A stretch of 27,492 nt of DNA from CAZCGA01 sp964498075. GTDB taxonomy: Bacteria; Desulfobacterota; Binatia; HRBIN30. Positions within the stretch are counted from its first letter, which is position 1. Each line of letters begins with the position of its first letter. Below are positions 1-7,639 of the stretch, piece by piece. Below the pieces are notes generated by a model that ran no database searches, was not told where the DNA came from, and worked only from the letters and a program-made list of their open reading frames with translations. A program made the translations under genes and the position numbers. The stretch covers positions 1-27,492 of the forward strand of contig CAZCGA010000087.1 of NCBI GenBank assembly GCA_964498075.1, given 5' to 3'.

Positions 1-35
1 CATTTCCGTGATCTCAATGCTTCAAAACCACCCAC

Positions 36-2393
36 TCACTTTGGAGAAGACCCTGCAAAGTATTGCTGGAACGTCCGGGTTTCGAAGTCCGCATGACCGT
101 AGACGTCGTCCGCTGCCTGCCCGTTCTGCAGCTGGTCGACGGCGTAGTTGTTCCAGATGAGCATGCGGTCCGAGTCGGCGGCGATGAGTTGGGTTCCCAG
201 CGCGGTGATGCCGAAAGGAAAGCGGAACGCATCGCCGCTCGTCTTTGCGCCGCCGGAGAAGAGCGTCTGGGCGTAAAACTCATTCGTCGGGTAGTCGAGG
301 CCGATGTCGGCCCGTCTGAACTGCACCAGGTTGGACCATTTGCCGACGACGACGAGGTCGCCCTGATCGTTGACGTCAGTCCCGTCTGTCTGCAGCACCT
401 TCACGCGAACGACCGGGCTCACCGATGGACTGTCGAGATCGAACAGCTCGGTGAAGAAGCAGTTGTTCTCGACCCAGAGCCCATGGCTGATGGAATCCAT
501 GGTCAGCGAAAGCGGTAGCAGGCCGGGGTAGTCGAAGTCGCAGAAGAAGGAGATCGGCAGCTTGCGTGCGGCGGCCATCCCGGTGGAGAACGGCGGCACG
601 AACTCGAGAATGCGCGAGTGCGCCGCCGAATCGCCCGCGTCGGCCACGTAGAGTCGGCCGGTGGAAGCATCGAAGGTCACGTCGAGCGGGACGGCCATCT
701 GGTCCAGCGGCCGCGCCGAGCTGCCGACCTGGTTGCTGGTGAATGTGTGTTGGCCCAGCACGATATCGGCGTCGTGGGCGAGCGAACCGCCGAGCTTGGC
801 GAATCGCAGCACCCGGGCGTTCGTCGGATCCGCGGCCCACAGGTTGCCTTGGCCATCGATGGCCACCCCGGAATGCGGCGCGTAACCGATCAGGCACAAG
901 GTGTTCGCCGCCGGTGAGCCGTTGCCGCGGTTGCAGGCGTTGCCCGCGAAGTCGGCTTGCCCCCAGACGTCGTCGGCGATTGCGTCGCTGCTGAACGGGT
1001 CGTCGTACTTGAGTATGCGGTGGTTGAAGACGTCAGGCACATAGAGCGCGCCTTGGCTATCCACCGCCATCATCGAGGCGTAGATCGTCTCGCCCGGTGT
1101 CAGATGGAAGGGATGCATGAAGCAGAGGGATGCTGCGCTCGCCGGCGCGCGCGCCGGATAGAGCTGGCCCGTGCCGTCGCCGTTGCAGGCCGCCTGGTCG
1201 ACGAAGCTCGGCTGTCCGAGCACCACCTGCGGCGTCAGATTGGGGTCGGGCTCGCAGATGGAAGTCACGCAGTCGGCATCGACGGAGCAGAGCTGGCCGA
1301 TGGTGGTCGTGTAGCCAACCTTGCCTTCGCCGAGGAACAGCCAGTCACAGTCCACGCAACCGGTGAGGGCATGGACGCGGAAGCGCACGTAGCGGCCGGT
1401 CACCGGCGGAAACGAGACGACGAGCGTGAAGGCGCGCGTCGGATTGTCGAACTGTCCCACCGGCGTCCATTGCTGCGCGTCGCCGGAGACGAAGAGGTCG
1501 AAGCTCGACGCGGTGTAGCGGTCCGTCCGGCCCCCGGTGTCCAGGACGGCCGTGTTGAAGAGCGTGTCGACCCCAAGATCCACGTCGACATCTACGGACA
1601 GAGAAGAGTTGGTGCCGTGCGGGTAGCCGAATGAATCGCCCGATATCCCCCACGCGATCGACTCCCGTCCGTCTGTGAACTCACTGTTGCCGGTGTCCGG
1701 ATATGAGGCGCTCGGGTCGAGGCTCTTCGTGTACGGTTTCCCGACGGTCAGACTGGTGACGAGCCCGTTGCAGCGACCGGTGTGGTCGAAGCCGAGGACG
1801 CGATTGTGATTGGCATCGGCGACGTACATCCGGTTCGGAGTGTGATACCGGTCGATCAGCACGCCACCGGCCCACTGTGTCGCTTGCGCGGTGGTCTTTT
1901 CGAAATCGTTCTGCCCGAAGTCGGGTTGTCCGAGCACGACGTCGGCCCACAGGTCGCCGGCCACGCCGCGTTGCGGTCCGCTTGCGAGCTGGGCATCGAT
2001 GCAGTTGGAGGTCTGCTCGCTCAGGTCGGCGAAGCGCGCCTTGACGCGGTAGGTGTAGGTCACGCCGGTGGCCAGCGCGGACGGCGCGTGGAAGCGTTCC
2101 TTGTCGTTCGGCGACTTGCCGGTGTCACCGTAGCCGTTGATGGCGTTGGACAGCGTGTACGCCGTCGGCGCGCTGAAATCGCAGGACTGGCTGCGTTCCA
2201 CAACGTAAGCCGTTGCCCCCGACACCGGCTGCCAGGCGAGCGCGTTCTGCAAGGCGGTCGAGCCGACGGAGCGTAGCTCGAACGCGCTCGGGCAGCTGCA
2301 CGCTGCGCTGGCAGAGTGCGGCAGGAGCAGGGCAACTGAGCTGAACGCCGCGACGACGATGCATCGCTTCATTCCCCGGCGCCGTTGGGCCAT
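36..2393 (-). CDS. Secreted NHL-repeat protein with discoidin-like insert
   Basis: Predicted exported protein of 785 residues. The chosen start (ATG at 2393) gives a short basic N-terminus, a hydrophobic core and an AxA-type cleavage site (SASAA) near residue 30; an in-frame ATG at 2372 would also serve. A fibronectin-III-like stretch follows (about residues 40-130). NHL-type beta-propeller blades then recur, each with an N-x-R-[VI]-L core (HNRVLGF, NHRILKY, NARVLRF) and the linked phrase VLGQPDF/VWGQADF/VLGQHTF/VYGHADF. Between the first blade and the next lies a segment (about 225-360) resembling an F5/8 type C module, ending in RYVRFRV, then a small Cys-rich C-x3-D-x-DC motif. NHL propellers usually bind proteins or carbohydrate; the ligand here is unknown. 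It is divergent from the dienelactone hydrolase gene. The open frame extends further upstream to 2840, but that part overlaps the neighbour and lacks signal-peptide logic. Confidence 0.8.
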   Translation of the reverse strand: MAQRRRGMKRCIVVAAFSSVALLLPHSASAACSCPSAFELRSVGSTALQNALAWQPVSGATAYVVERSQSCDFSAPTAYTLSNAINGYGDTGKSPNDKERFHAPSALATGVTYTYRVKARFADLSEQTSNCIDAQLASGPQRGVAGDLWADVVLGQPDFGQNDFEKTTAQATQWAGGVLIDRYHTPNRMYVADANHNRVLGFDHTGRCNGLVTSLTVGKPYTKSLDPSASYPDTGNSEFTDGRESIAWGISGDSFGYPHGTNSSLSVDVDVDLGVDTLFNTAVLDTGGRTDRYTASSFDLFVSGDAQQWTPVGQFDNPTRAFTLVVSFPPVTGRYVRFRVHALTGCVDCDWLFLGEGKVGYTTTIGQLCSVDADCVTSICEPDPNLTPQVVLGQPSFVDQAACNGDGTGQLYPARAPASAASLCFMHPFHLTPGETIYASMMAVDSQGALYVPDVFNHRILKYDDPFSSDAIADDVWGQADFAGNACNRGNGSPAANTLCLIGYAPHSGVAIDGQGNLWAADPTNARVLRFAKLGGSLAHDADIVLGQHTFTSNQVGSSARPLDQMAVPLDVTFDASTGRLYVADAGDSAAHSRILEFVPPFSTGMAAARKLPISFFCDFDYPGLLPLSLTMDSISHGLWVENNCFFTELFDLDSPSVSPVVRVKVLQTDGTDVNDQGDLVVVGKWSNLVQFRRADIGLDYPTNEFYAQTLFSGGAKTSGDAFRFPFGITALGTQLIAADSDRMLIWNNYAVDQLQNGQAADDVYGHADFETRTFQQYFAGSSPK

Positions 2394-2424
2394 GGTGTGT
2401 CCCCCAGTCAGTAACCTAGCGCAC

Positions 2425-2437
2425 TTCCGCTGCGGAA
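2425..2437. promoter_or_regulatory. Dyad in divergent promoter region (possible operator)
   Basis: A perfect 13-nt palindrome, TTCCGC-T-GCGGAA, lies in the 130-nt gap between the divergent NHL-repeat and dienelactone hydrolase genes. Its form and position fit a repressor site, but a single short dyad in GC-rich DNA can arise by chance and no regulator gene is adjacent. Confidence 0.25.
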
Positions 2438-2528
2438 AGCGAGCACAGGCGGAGGTCCCTCGAGGCGGCCCCGTGGCAGCGGACAGCAAGATCAGGTAAT
2501 GACCTGTCCGTACCACGGAGCCAGGATG

Positions 2529-3365
2529 ATGACCGATTTCACACGACGGGAGTTCCTCGTCACCGGCGCCGTCGCGGCGGGCTACGCGCTCGCTGTGCGG
2601 CCGATCTCGGCGGAGACGATCATGACGGACACGACAGGATTGGTGGTCGGTGAAGTGAAGATTGCGGCCGGCGGCGTGGACATCCCAGCCTACCGCGCGC
2701 TGCCGGAATCCGGGGGGCCGTTTTCCGTCGTCCTCGTGGTGCAAGAGATCTTCGGTATCCACGAGTACATCCGCGACGTGTGCCGGCGGCTTGCCAAGCG
2801 CGGCTACCTTGCGGTGGCGCCCGACTTGTACGTCCGGCAAGGCGACGTGACGAAGATGGCCGACATCAACGAGATCGTAACCAAAGTGGTGTCGAAGGTG
2901 CCCGATGCGCAGGTGATGTCCGACCTCGACGCGACCGTGGCGTGGGCCCAGCAGTCAGGCAAGGGCGACGTGGCGCGGCTGGCAATCACCGGGTTCTGCT
3001 GGGGTGGACGAATCACGTGGCTCTACTGCGCTCACAACCCGAAGGTGAAAGCCGGAACGGCATGGTACGGACGGCTCGTCGGGCAGGCGTCCGATCTCAC
3101 GCCGAAGTCCCCGACCGACGTTGCCGCCTCGTTGAAGGTGCCGGTCCTCGGCCTCTACGGTGGCGAAGACCAGGGCATTCCGCTCGACACGGTGGCGCAG
3201 ATGCGCAGCGCCCTGAAAGCTGCCGGCAATGCCTCCGAGATCATCGTCTACCCCGGCGCCCCGCACGGCTTCCACGCCGACTACCGCCCGAGCTATCGCA
3301 AGGAGGCGGGCGAGGACGGCTGGAAGCACCTGCTGGAGTGGTTTCAGAAGTATGGCGCTGTCTAG
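2529..3365 (+). CDS. Tat-exported dienelactone hydrolase family protein
   Basis: Alpha/beta hydrolase of the dienelactone hydrolase family, 278 residues from the ATG at 2529, which a GGAG 8 nt upstream favours; ATG 2526 is equally possible. The N-terminus carries a twin-arginine signal (TRREFLVTG, then a hydrophobic stretch and an A-x-A site), so the enzyme is probably folded in the cytoplasm and exported to the periplasm. The Cys-Asp-His triad typical of the family is visible: Cys157 in GFCWGG, Asp214 in GGEDQG and His246 in PHGFH, with the supporting Glu in QEIFGIHEY. The substrate cannot be deduced, since DLH homologs hydrolyse many lactones and esters besides dienelactone, and no catechol-pathway genes are nearby. 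It ends about 130 nt from the restored stop of the convergent beta-helix pseudogene. Confidence 0.9.
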   Translation: MTDFTRREFLVTGAVAAGYALAVRPISAETIMTDTTGLVVGEVKIAAGGVDIPAYRALPESGGPFSVVLVVQEIFGIHEYIRDVCRRLAKRGYLAVAPDLYVRQGDVTKMADINEIVTKVVSKVPDAQVMSDLDATVAWAQQSGKGDVARLAITGFCWGGRITWLYCAHNPKVKAGTAWYGRLVGQASDLTPKSPTDVAASLKVPVLGLYGGEDQGIPLDTVAQMRSALKAAGNASEIIVYPGAPHGFHADYRPSYRKEAGEDGWKHLLEWFQKYGAV

Positions 3366-3494
3366 GCTTCGCGCGTCTACAGGGTGCGAGTGGGTCTTTC
3401 GTGGCGGCGTCGTACGTCGGGGACGAGACACGGACTGCGGTGCGAAATCGCGCCGGTGTGGGATGACGGAGTCGGGCCGACGACAGGTGTGCAG

Positions 3495-4540
3495 CTAGCG
3501 ACAGACCCCGCGCGAGCAGCTCTCGCCAGCTGCACGGGCGTGCCGCACGCGCCGCAGTTATTCGCATCGGTCTGCAGGTTCGTGCAGATGTTCATCATGC
3601 CGCAGGCGGTGAGTGGGCTGGGGCAGCCGGGTGAGTTGTACTCGTAGGCGCCGATCGAGCATTGCGTGGCGCCCGTGCCGGGGCGCACATAGCCGCGTTG
3701 ATCGACGTTGCGCACCGGGCGCCGCCGGCAGCGGAACTGATTGCCGGCGTTGATCGCCGGGCTGCCCGCTTGCAGGGCGATGGTTTGTGTGGGTCCGCCG
3801 TTGTCGGCCGGCCCGGCTGGGTCGAGCATAGGGTCGGTGGCCGGCCCGACACCGCAGCTGCCGTCGGAGTCGAGATTGTGACCATCGTTGATGAACACCT
3901 GGGAGCAGTTGGTGCTGCCGGTGCTGTTGGCGATGATCGTGTTCTCGAAGCGCACGCGACCCCCGCCGCACTGGGCAAGATTGAACACGGCGGCACCGGT
4001 ACCGCCGCCGCTCGTGCTGTTGTCTGCAAGCGTGCTGTTCGCGAGTATCGTGCGCCCGCAGTAAACCAGGATCTGATCTCCCGGGCCGGGTCCGGAGGTG
4101 GCATCGTTGCTGATCCCCCCGCCGCCAAACCTGGCAGTATTGCCAGAGAATGTGCTGTTCGCCACCTTGAGACGACCTTCGTTGTAAACTGCCCCACCTT
4201 CACCGACACCATTGCCAGCGAAGGTGCTGCCGCCAATGGTAAGCCAGCTGAGGGTCACGCGGTTCTTGGTGTAGTTGAAGCCGTCAAAATTCCCTATGGC
4301 GCCGCCCGTTCCCGGGCAGCTATTGCCGGAGAAGACGCTGTCCTTGACGATGACGCTACGGCCGCCCGTCGCGATGGCACCGCCGTTGCCCGAGCCCTGA
4401 TTGTTACCGGCATTGCCGATCGCGCCCCCGCCATCCGCCATGTTGTTGGAGAAGGTCGTCCCGGTGACAGTTGCCCTAGCGGTCCGGTTCCCGATGCCGA
4501 TGGCGCCGCCGCCACCCGTAATGGGAGTTCCCGTTGCTCA
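3495..4540 (-). pseudogene. Decayed choice-of-anchor-Q beta-helix protein, frameshifted and lacking its N-terminus
   Basis: The minus-strand frame encodes parallel beta-helix repeats (FSGNS, GGAIGN, TFSGNTARFGGGG), then a choice-of-anchor-Q tail (GGPTQTIAL, SPAINAG, DQRGY, SIGAYEY) and the start of a Cys-rich module (NNCGACGTP). Two defects are visible. At the 5' end the frame is closed by TGA at 4538-4540 with no signal peptide and no plausible start; the first ATG (4441) sits inside a helix repeat. At the 3' end, after CGTPV, the open frame runs on as a Cys-poor Arg/Ala-rich tail to a stop at 3377. Shifting frame at about 3531-3537 instead gives AGESCSRGVCR and a TAG at 3495-3497, which is the expected C-x-x-G-x-C ending of this module. 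It lies just downstream of an intact gene of the same family. A sequencing error could explain the 3' shift but not the missing N-terminus. Confidence 0.7.
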
Positions 4541-4598
4541 TATCGATGAGCTTGGAACCTCATCGCCTCTTCTGACGGAAGGCCATAGTCTCCCGTCC

Positions 4599-5825
4599 CT
4601 ATTGCACTTCGTACGCACCGATGTCGACGTGCAGCCCTGCCTTGCGCGGTAAGCCGCGCTGGTCGGTAGTGAGATTGTCTGGCGGACCGGTGACGGCGTC
4701 GTCGCCCGCGTCGATGGCTGGACTGGCTGCTACGCACGATGCTCTTGGCACGCCGAGGCCGGCACACAACGCCAGCGTCTGCGTGGGGCCGCCGTAGTTG
4801 GTAAGTGGCGCAAGGATCGGGGCCGTATTCGTTAGATCGCTGCCACCGGTGGGGAAGCACGTACCGTCACTGCTGAGATTGTGGCCGCCGGAGGTAGTGA
4901 ACAAGCAGTTGGTGGGGACGTTGCTGCCAATGATGGTGTTGACCAGGGTCGCTGTGCCGACAACGCCGCCGCCGAGGGAACCGGCCCTGTTGCGGCTGAG
5001 CGTGCAGTTGGTGAGGGACGTTGTGCCGAAGCCGTTGAAAATGCCGCCACCGTGTCCTTGATAAGCCCTGTTGCGGCTGAGGGTGCAGTTGGTCAGGGTC
5101 GCTGTGCCGACGTTCGCAACGCCGCCGCCGTCGACATAGGACCAGTTGCGGCTGAGCGTGCAGTTGGTCAGGGTCGCCGTGCCGGCATTCGTAATGCCGC
5201 CCGCTTCGTCGGCCCTGTTGCGGCTGAGGGTGCAGTTAGTCAGGGTCGCTGTGCCGGCGTTGGAAATGCCGCCGCCGCCGAGGGCCCTGTTGCGGCTGAG
5301 GGTGCAGTTGGCCAGGGTCGCCGTGCCGGCGTTGGAAATGCCGCCGCCGACGACGGCCCTGTTGCGGCTGAGCGTGCACTTGGTGAGGATCAGCGCTGCT
5401 CCGCCATCTACCAGAACGCCGCCGCCATAGTCCTCGGCTCTACCATTCTGAATCGTCAGGTCGGAGATGTCGGTGGTACCAGCGGTGATCTCGAACACTC
5501 GCGTGGCGTGACGTCCGCTAATCCGCAGCGCCCCCGCTGTCGGACCCGTGATGGTCACGTTCTGCCCGACGGCCAGCTCGCCGAGTGCCAACCTGATCGT
5601 GGCGGGCAGCTGCAGAGTGAAGGTAATCGCATCGCCCGCACCCGTACCGGCGGCGCAGTCCCCGCCGCTCGTATCCGCAGACGCATTCACGTTGGCGATC
5701 GCCTGGCGCAGCGTACACTGGCCATCACCGGCTGTCGTATTGTCGGCAGTGGTGTTTACTGTGATCGTCGCCGCCGACGCCGCTGCGAGCGGCAAGACTG
5801 CGATGACCAGTACCAAATTCTTCAT
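4599..5825 (-). CDS. Exported choice-of-anchor-Q beta-helix protein with tandem repeats
   Basis: Predicted surface or secreted protein of 408 residues. The ATG at 5825 is chosen because GGAGG lies 6-8 nt upstream and the resulting N-terminus is a clean signal peptide (MKNLVLVIAVLPLAAASAA). The mature protein begins with the signature of this family, ITVNTTADN followed by CTLRQAI. About five near-identical units of roughly 24 residues follow, of the form LSRNRA-x(2-5)-GGG[IV]-x-NAGTATLTNCT, giving a right-handed parallel beta-helix. The C-terminus has the choice-of-anchor-Q hallmarks GGPTQTLAL, SPAIDAGD, DQRGLPR and DIGAYE. Such proteins are thought to be surface-attached, but no function is established. 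A decayed homolog lies immediately downstream on the same strand. Confidence 0.85.
   Translation of the reverse strand: MKNLVLVIAVLPLAAASAATITVNTTADNTTAGDGQCTLRQAIANVNASADTSGGDCAAGTGAGDAITFTLQLPATIRLALGELAVGQNVTITGPTAGALRISGRHATRVFEITAGTTDISDLTIQNGRAEDYGGGVLVDGGAALILTKCTLSRNRAVVGGGISNAGTATLANCTLSRNRALGGGGISNAGTATLTNCTLSRNRADEAGGITNAGTATLTNCTLSRNWSYVDGGGVANVGTATLTNCTLSRNRAYQGHGGGIFNGFGTTSLTNCTLSRNRAGSLGGGVVGTATLVNTIIGSNVPTNCLFTTSGGHNLSSDGTCFPTGGSDLTNTAPILAPLTNYGGPTQTLALCAGLGVPRASCVAASPAIDAGDDAVTGPPDNLTTDQRGLPRKAGLHVDIGAYEVQ
4975..5385 (-). repeat. In-gene tandem repeat, about 72-nt unit, about 5 copies
   Basis: The phrases TTGCGGCTGAG(G/C)GTGCA and TTGG(T/C)CAGGGTCGC(T/C)GTGCCG recur about every 72 nt on the plus strand within the beta-helix gene. 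DNA-level identity between units is high, so the array is recent or kept homogeneous and could change copy number by slippage or recombination. Boundaries are approximate. Confidence 0.8.
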
Positions 5826-5915
5826 GAGCCCTCCTCGTTGTTGTAACAACAAATGCGTGAGCGCAGCCCAAGGGAGAGCACGATGCTGTGCACGGTATGC
5901 CCCATGACAGCAGCG

Positions 5916-5945
5916 ATATTACTTCGGTGGGTGCGAACTTGTCAA
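5916..5945 (-). promoter_or_regulatory. Candidate sigma-70 promoter for the beta-helix gene
   Basis: On the minus strand a consensus -35 TTGACA (5945-5940) is followed after 18 nt by TAATAT (5921-5916). It points at the gene starting at 5825 and would leave a leader of about 80 nt. The -10 matches TATAAT at four of six positions. Confidence 0.4.
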
Positions 5946-6078
5946 TCACGATCACGCAGCGCTCAGCTTTCAGGAACGCTGCGGCAGTCGAAGGCGCGCT
6001 CACCTTTGACATTGTCGCCTGGTGTGTGTCGTGCCGTCCTATTGACAAGCCCAAGATGAATGTAGTACCGGGCGCAAC

Positions 6079-6531
6079 ATGCGACGGTTGCTTGTTGCGT
6101 GTGCCGCCGTGAGCAGTCTTGCGGTCCCAGCCAGGGCCGTCTTGGTCACGCCGCCGCTGTACACCGATGGCAGCCCGGTGAGCTGCAGCGTGATGAACCT
6201 CGGCAACCCGACGACCATTCGCATCTGGATCATTTTTGACGATCTTACTGGACCGCTGTCGTTTTGCCCCCCATCGCCGGTGGCGACAAGGCTTCCGGAC
6301 ACGCTCAAGCCGAACTACCCGGACAATTCATGCTACTACATCTGCAACAAATCGGTGAATCAGACCGTAGTGACCGGGCACAGCAAGGCGTGCACCGTAC
6401 CAGCCTTCACTCCACCAGCTGGGCACACGGTGATCTGCGCAATGAGCGTGCCCGGCGTGTCCCTCCGCGAGCTCATCCATGCGACCTTGTCTGTCGGAAA
6501 ATTCACCACCACGATGCGAGCGGAGGAATAG
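6079..6531 (+). CDS. Small exported protein, 'PPL-C-N' family, paralog 1
   Basis: Protein of 150 residues with a short signal peptide (MRRLLVACAAVSSLAVPARA) and no recognised domain. The mature protein starts LVTPPL, and nine residues after that Leu comes Cys36 in C-x3-N (CSVMNLG). Further Cys residues (NSCYYICNK, KACTV, VICAM) could form disulfides after export. The tail ends SVGKFTTTMRAEE, like the strongly charged tails of the next three genes. It is the first gene of a tight same-strand cluster, with the next gene starting 5 nt after its stop, and it is divergent from the beta-helix gene. The pattern of alternating hydrophobic strands suggests a small beta-sandwich; that is inference. Function unknown. 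Confidence 0.75.
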   Translation: MRRLLVACAAVSSLAVPARAVLVTPPLYTDGSPVSCSVMNLGNPTTIRIWIIFDDLTGPLSFCPPSPVATRLPDTLKPNYPDNSCYYICNKSVNQTVVTGHSKACTVPAFTPPAGHTVICAMSVPGVSLRELIHATLSVGKFTTTMRAEE

Positions 6532-6536
6532 ACCGC

Positions 6537-7031
6537 GTGCGGGCTCGACTAACACTGGTCTTGCTCCTGACACTGCCTGTGCTCATGGGCAACGAAAACT
6601 TGTATCGCACGCCGCCGCTTGTCCTCCCAGCGAATGTTGATGCCGCCTGCGTACTCATGGCCGTCAGCAAAGGAACCGGGAACGTTGTCCTCGGTGCGAA
6701 TGGTGTCCAGCTGATCGACGATGCGCCGAGACCGAAAGCCACCCCCCAAGCCCAGGTGATTGGCACCGCTTGCTCCAGCCAGATTGTCGCGCCCGGCGAC
6801 GCATGCGTGCTGATGCTGCCTGCGGCTAACGTTGCCGCCTTCGTCTCGCACCCGGTGCACTGCGAGTTCAACATGGATCCGAAGAGCGGGAAGAAGCGGG
6901 GCAGTCTGATATTTCTGGGGCCACCGGATACGCCGGGCCCGGGTACGCCGGCCGTACCGACCCCGGGTCCCGGCACGCCAACGCCCGCAAAACAGCTGCG
7001 CGCCGTCATGCCGTTCCACCGGGAGAAATAG
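6537..7031 (+). CDS. Small exported protein, 'PPL-C' family, paralog 2
   Basis: Protein of 164 residues. The GTG at 6537 is chosen because GGAGG ends 10 nt upstream, overlapping the end of the preceding gene, and because it yields a signal peptide (MRARLTLVLLLTLPVLMG). The mature part begins YRTPPLVLP, with Cys38 ten residues after the PPL Leu, matching the neighbours, but the C-x3-N Asn is replaced (CVLMAVS). A second half contains CSSQIVAPGDAC, VHCEFN and KKRGSLIFLG. It carries a Pro/Gly/Thr-rich linker (TPGPGTPAVPTPGPGTPTP), then a short basic tail (VMPFHREK). The next gene starts 2 nt after its stop. No known domain was recognised; the most divergent of the four paralogs. Confidence 0.72.
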   Translation: MRARLTLVLLLTLPVLMGNENLYRTPPLVLPANVDAACVLMAVSKGTGNVVLGANGVQLIDDAPRPKATPQAQVIGTACSSQIVAPGDACVLMLPAANVAAFVSHPVHCEFNMDPKSGKKRGSLIFLGPPDTPGPGTPAVPTPGPGTPTPAKQLRAVMPFHREK

Positions 7032-7033
7032 GG

Positions 7034-7639
7034 ATGAAGCGAGTCGTATCCGTGCTCCAGGTGGCGGCGGGAGTACTCTGCGTGTGCGTCACCTGTGCAT
7101 CTGGGGAAAATACAAGGATGAATACCCCGCCGCTCCTGGTGAGCAGCGCGACCAAGAGCGTGCAGTGTACAGCGGTCAATATCGGCTGGAATCCAGATTC
7201 GAATGATGACGGTAAGGCCCGCGCGGTAAAGGTCAGTCTGTTGACGGATACGTCGTTCCCCGAGGGTACCGACTTCGCCTGCAACGGGGCTGCGTGTCCC
7301 GCTGGGTCGTCGTCGTTTAGCTTGAGCTATTGCAATGGCCAAGCATGCCCAACCTGCACCAGCGGTAATTCGTGTTCAAACTGCAACAATAGTGTTCCGT
7401 GCTCCGGTGCCGAGTTCAGCTGCTTTGACATGCCGGTCGACAGCGGATGCAGCATTCGCGCGACGCCCCCCCTGTCAGCAGGATTTCAGACTCCGACACT
7501 GTTCTTCTGTCGTCTCACACCCCTGAAGAACGGCACGACCAACGCTAAGATCCCCTTCTTCAAGGGCTCGTTGATGGCTCTGGACGTCAATGACGGAATT
7601 CAAGCGTCGGTGAACACGCGCGTGGAGGACGGCGAGTGA
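7034..7639 (+). CDS. Small exported Cys-rich protein, 'PPL-C-N' family, paralog 3
   Basis: Protein of 201 residues with an N-terminal signal sequence (MKRVVSVLQVAAGVLCVCVTCASG); the Cys cluster near its end leaves open a lipoprotein or a normal signal peptidase site. The family motif is clear: NTPPLLV at 30-36, then Cys45 and Asn49 in CTAVNIG. A Cys-rich insertion at about 80-145 (CNGAAC, CNGQACPTC, CSNC) adds many potential disulfides or a metal site. The tail, KGSLMALDVNDGIQASV and then NTRVEDGE, is the best match to the tail of the following gene. The stop TGA overlaps the next ATG by 1 nt, implying translational coupling. Function unknown. Confidence 0.75.
   Translation: MKRVVSVLQVAAGVLCVCVTCASGENTRMNTPPLLVSSATKSVQCTAVNIGWNPDSNDDGKARAVKVSLLTDTSFPEGTDFACNGAACPAGSSSFSLSYCNGQACPTCTSGNSCSNCNNSVPCSGAEFSCFDMPVDSGCSIRATPPLSAGFQTPTLFFCRLTPLKNGTTNAKIPFFKGSLMALDVNDGIQASVNTRVEDGE

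Noticed and set aside
2394..2840. Upstream extension of the NHL-repeat frame by about 150 codons
   Set aside because: It overlaps the dienelactone hydrolase gene antisense and precedes a clear signal peptide, so it is an open-frame artefact of high GC.
6042..6068. Plus-strand TTGACA...TAGTAC as promoter of the four-paralog operon
   Set aside because: The spacer is only 15 nt and the -10 is poor and lies about 10 nt from the start codon; not convincing.
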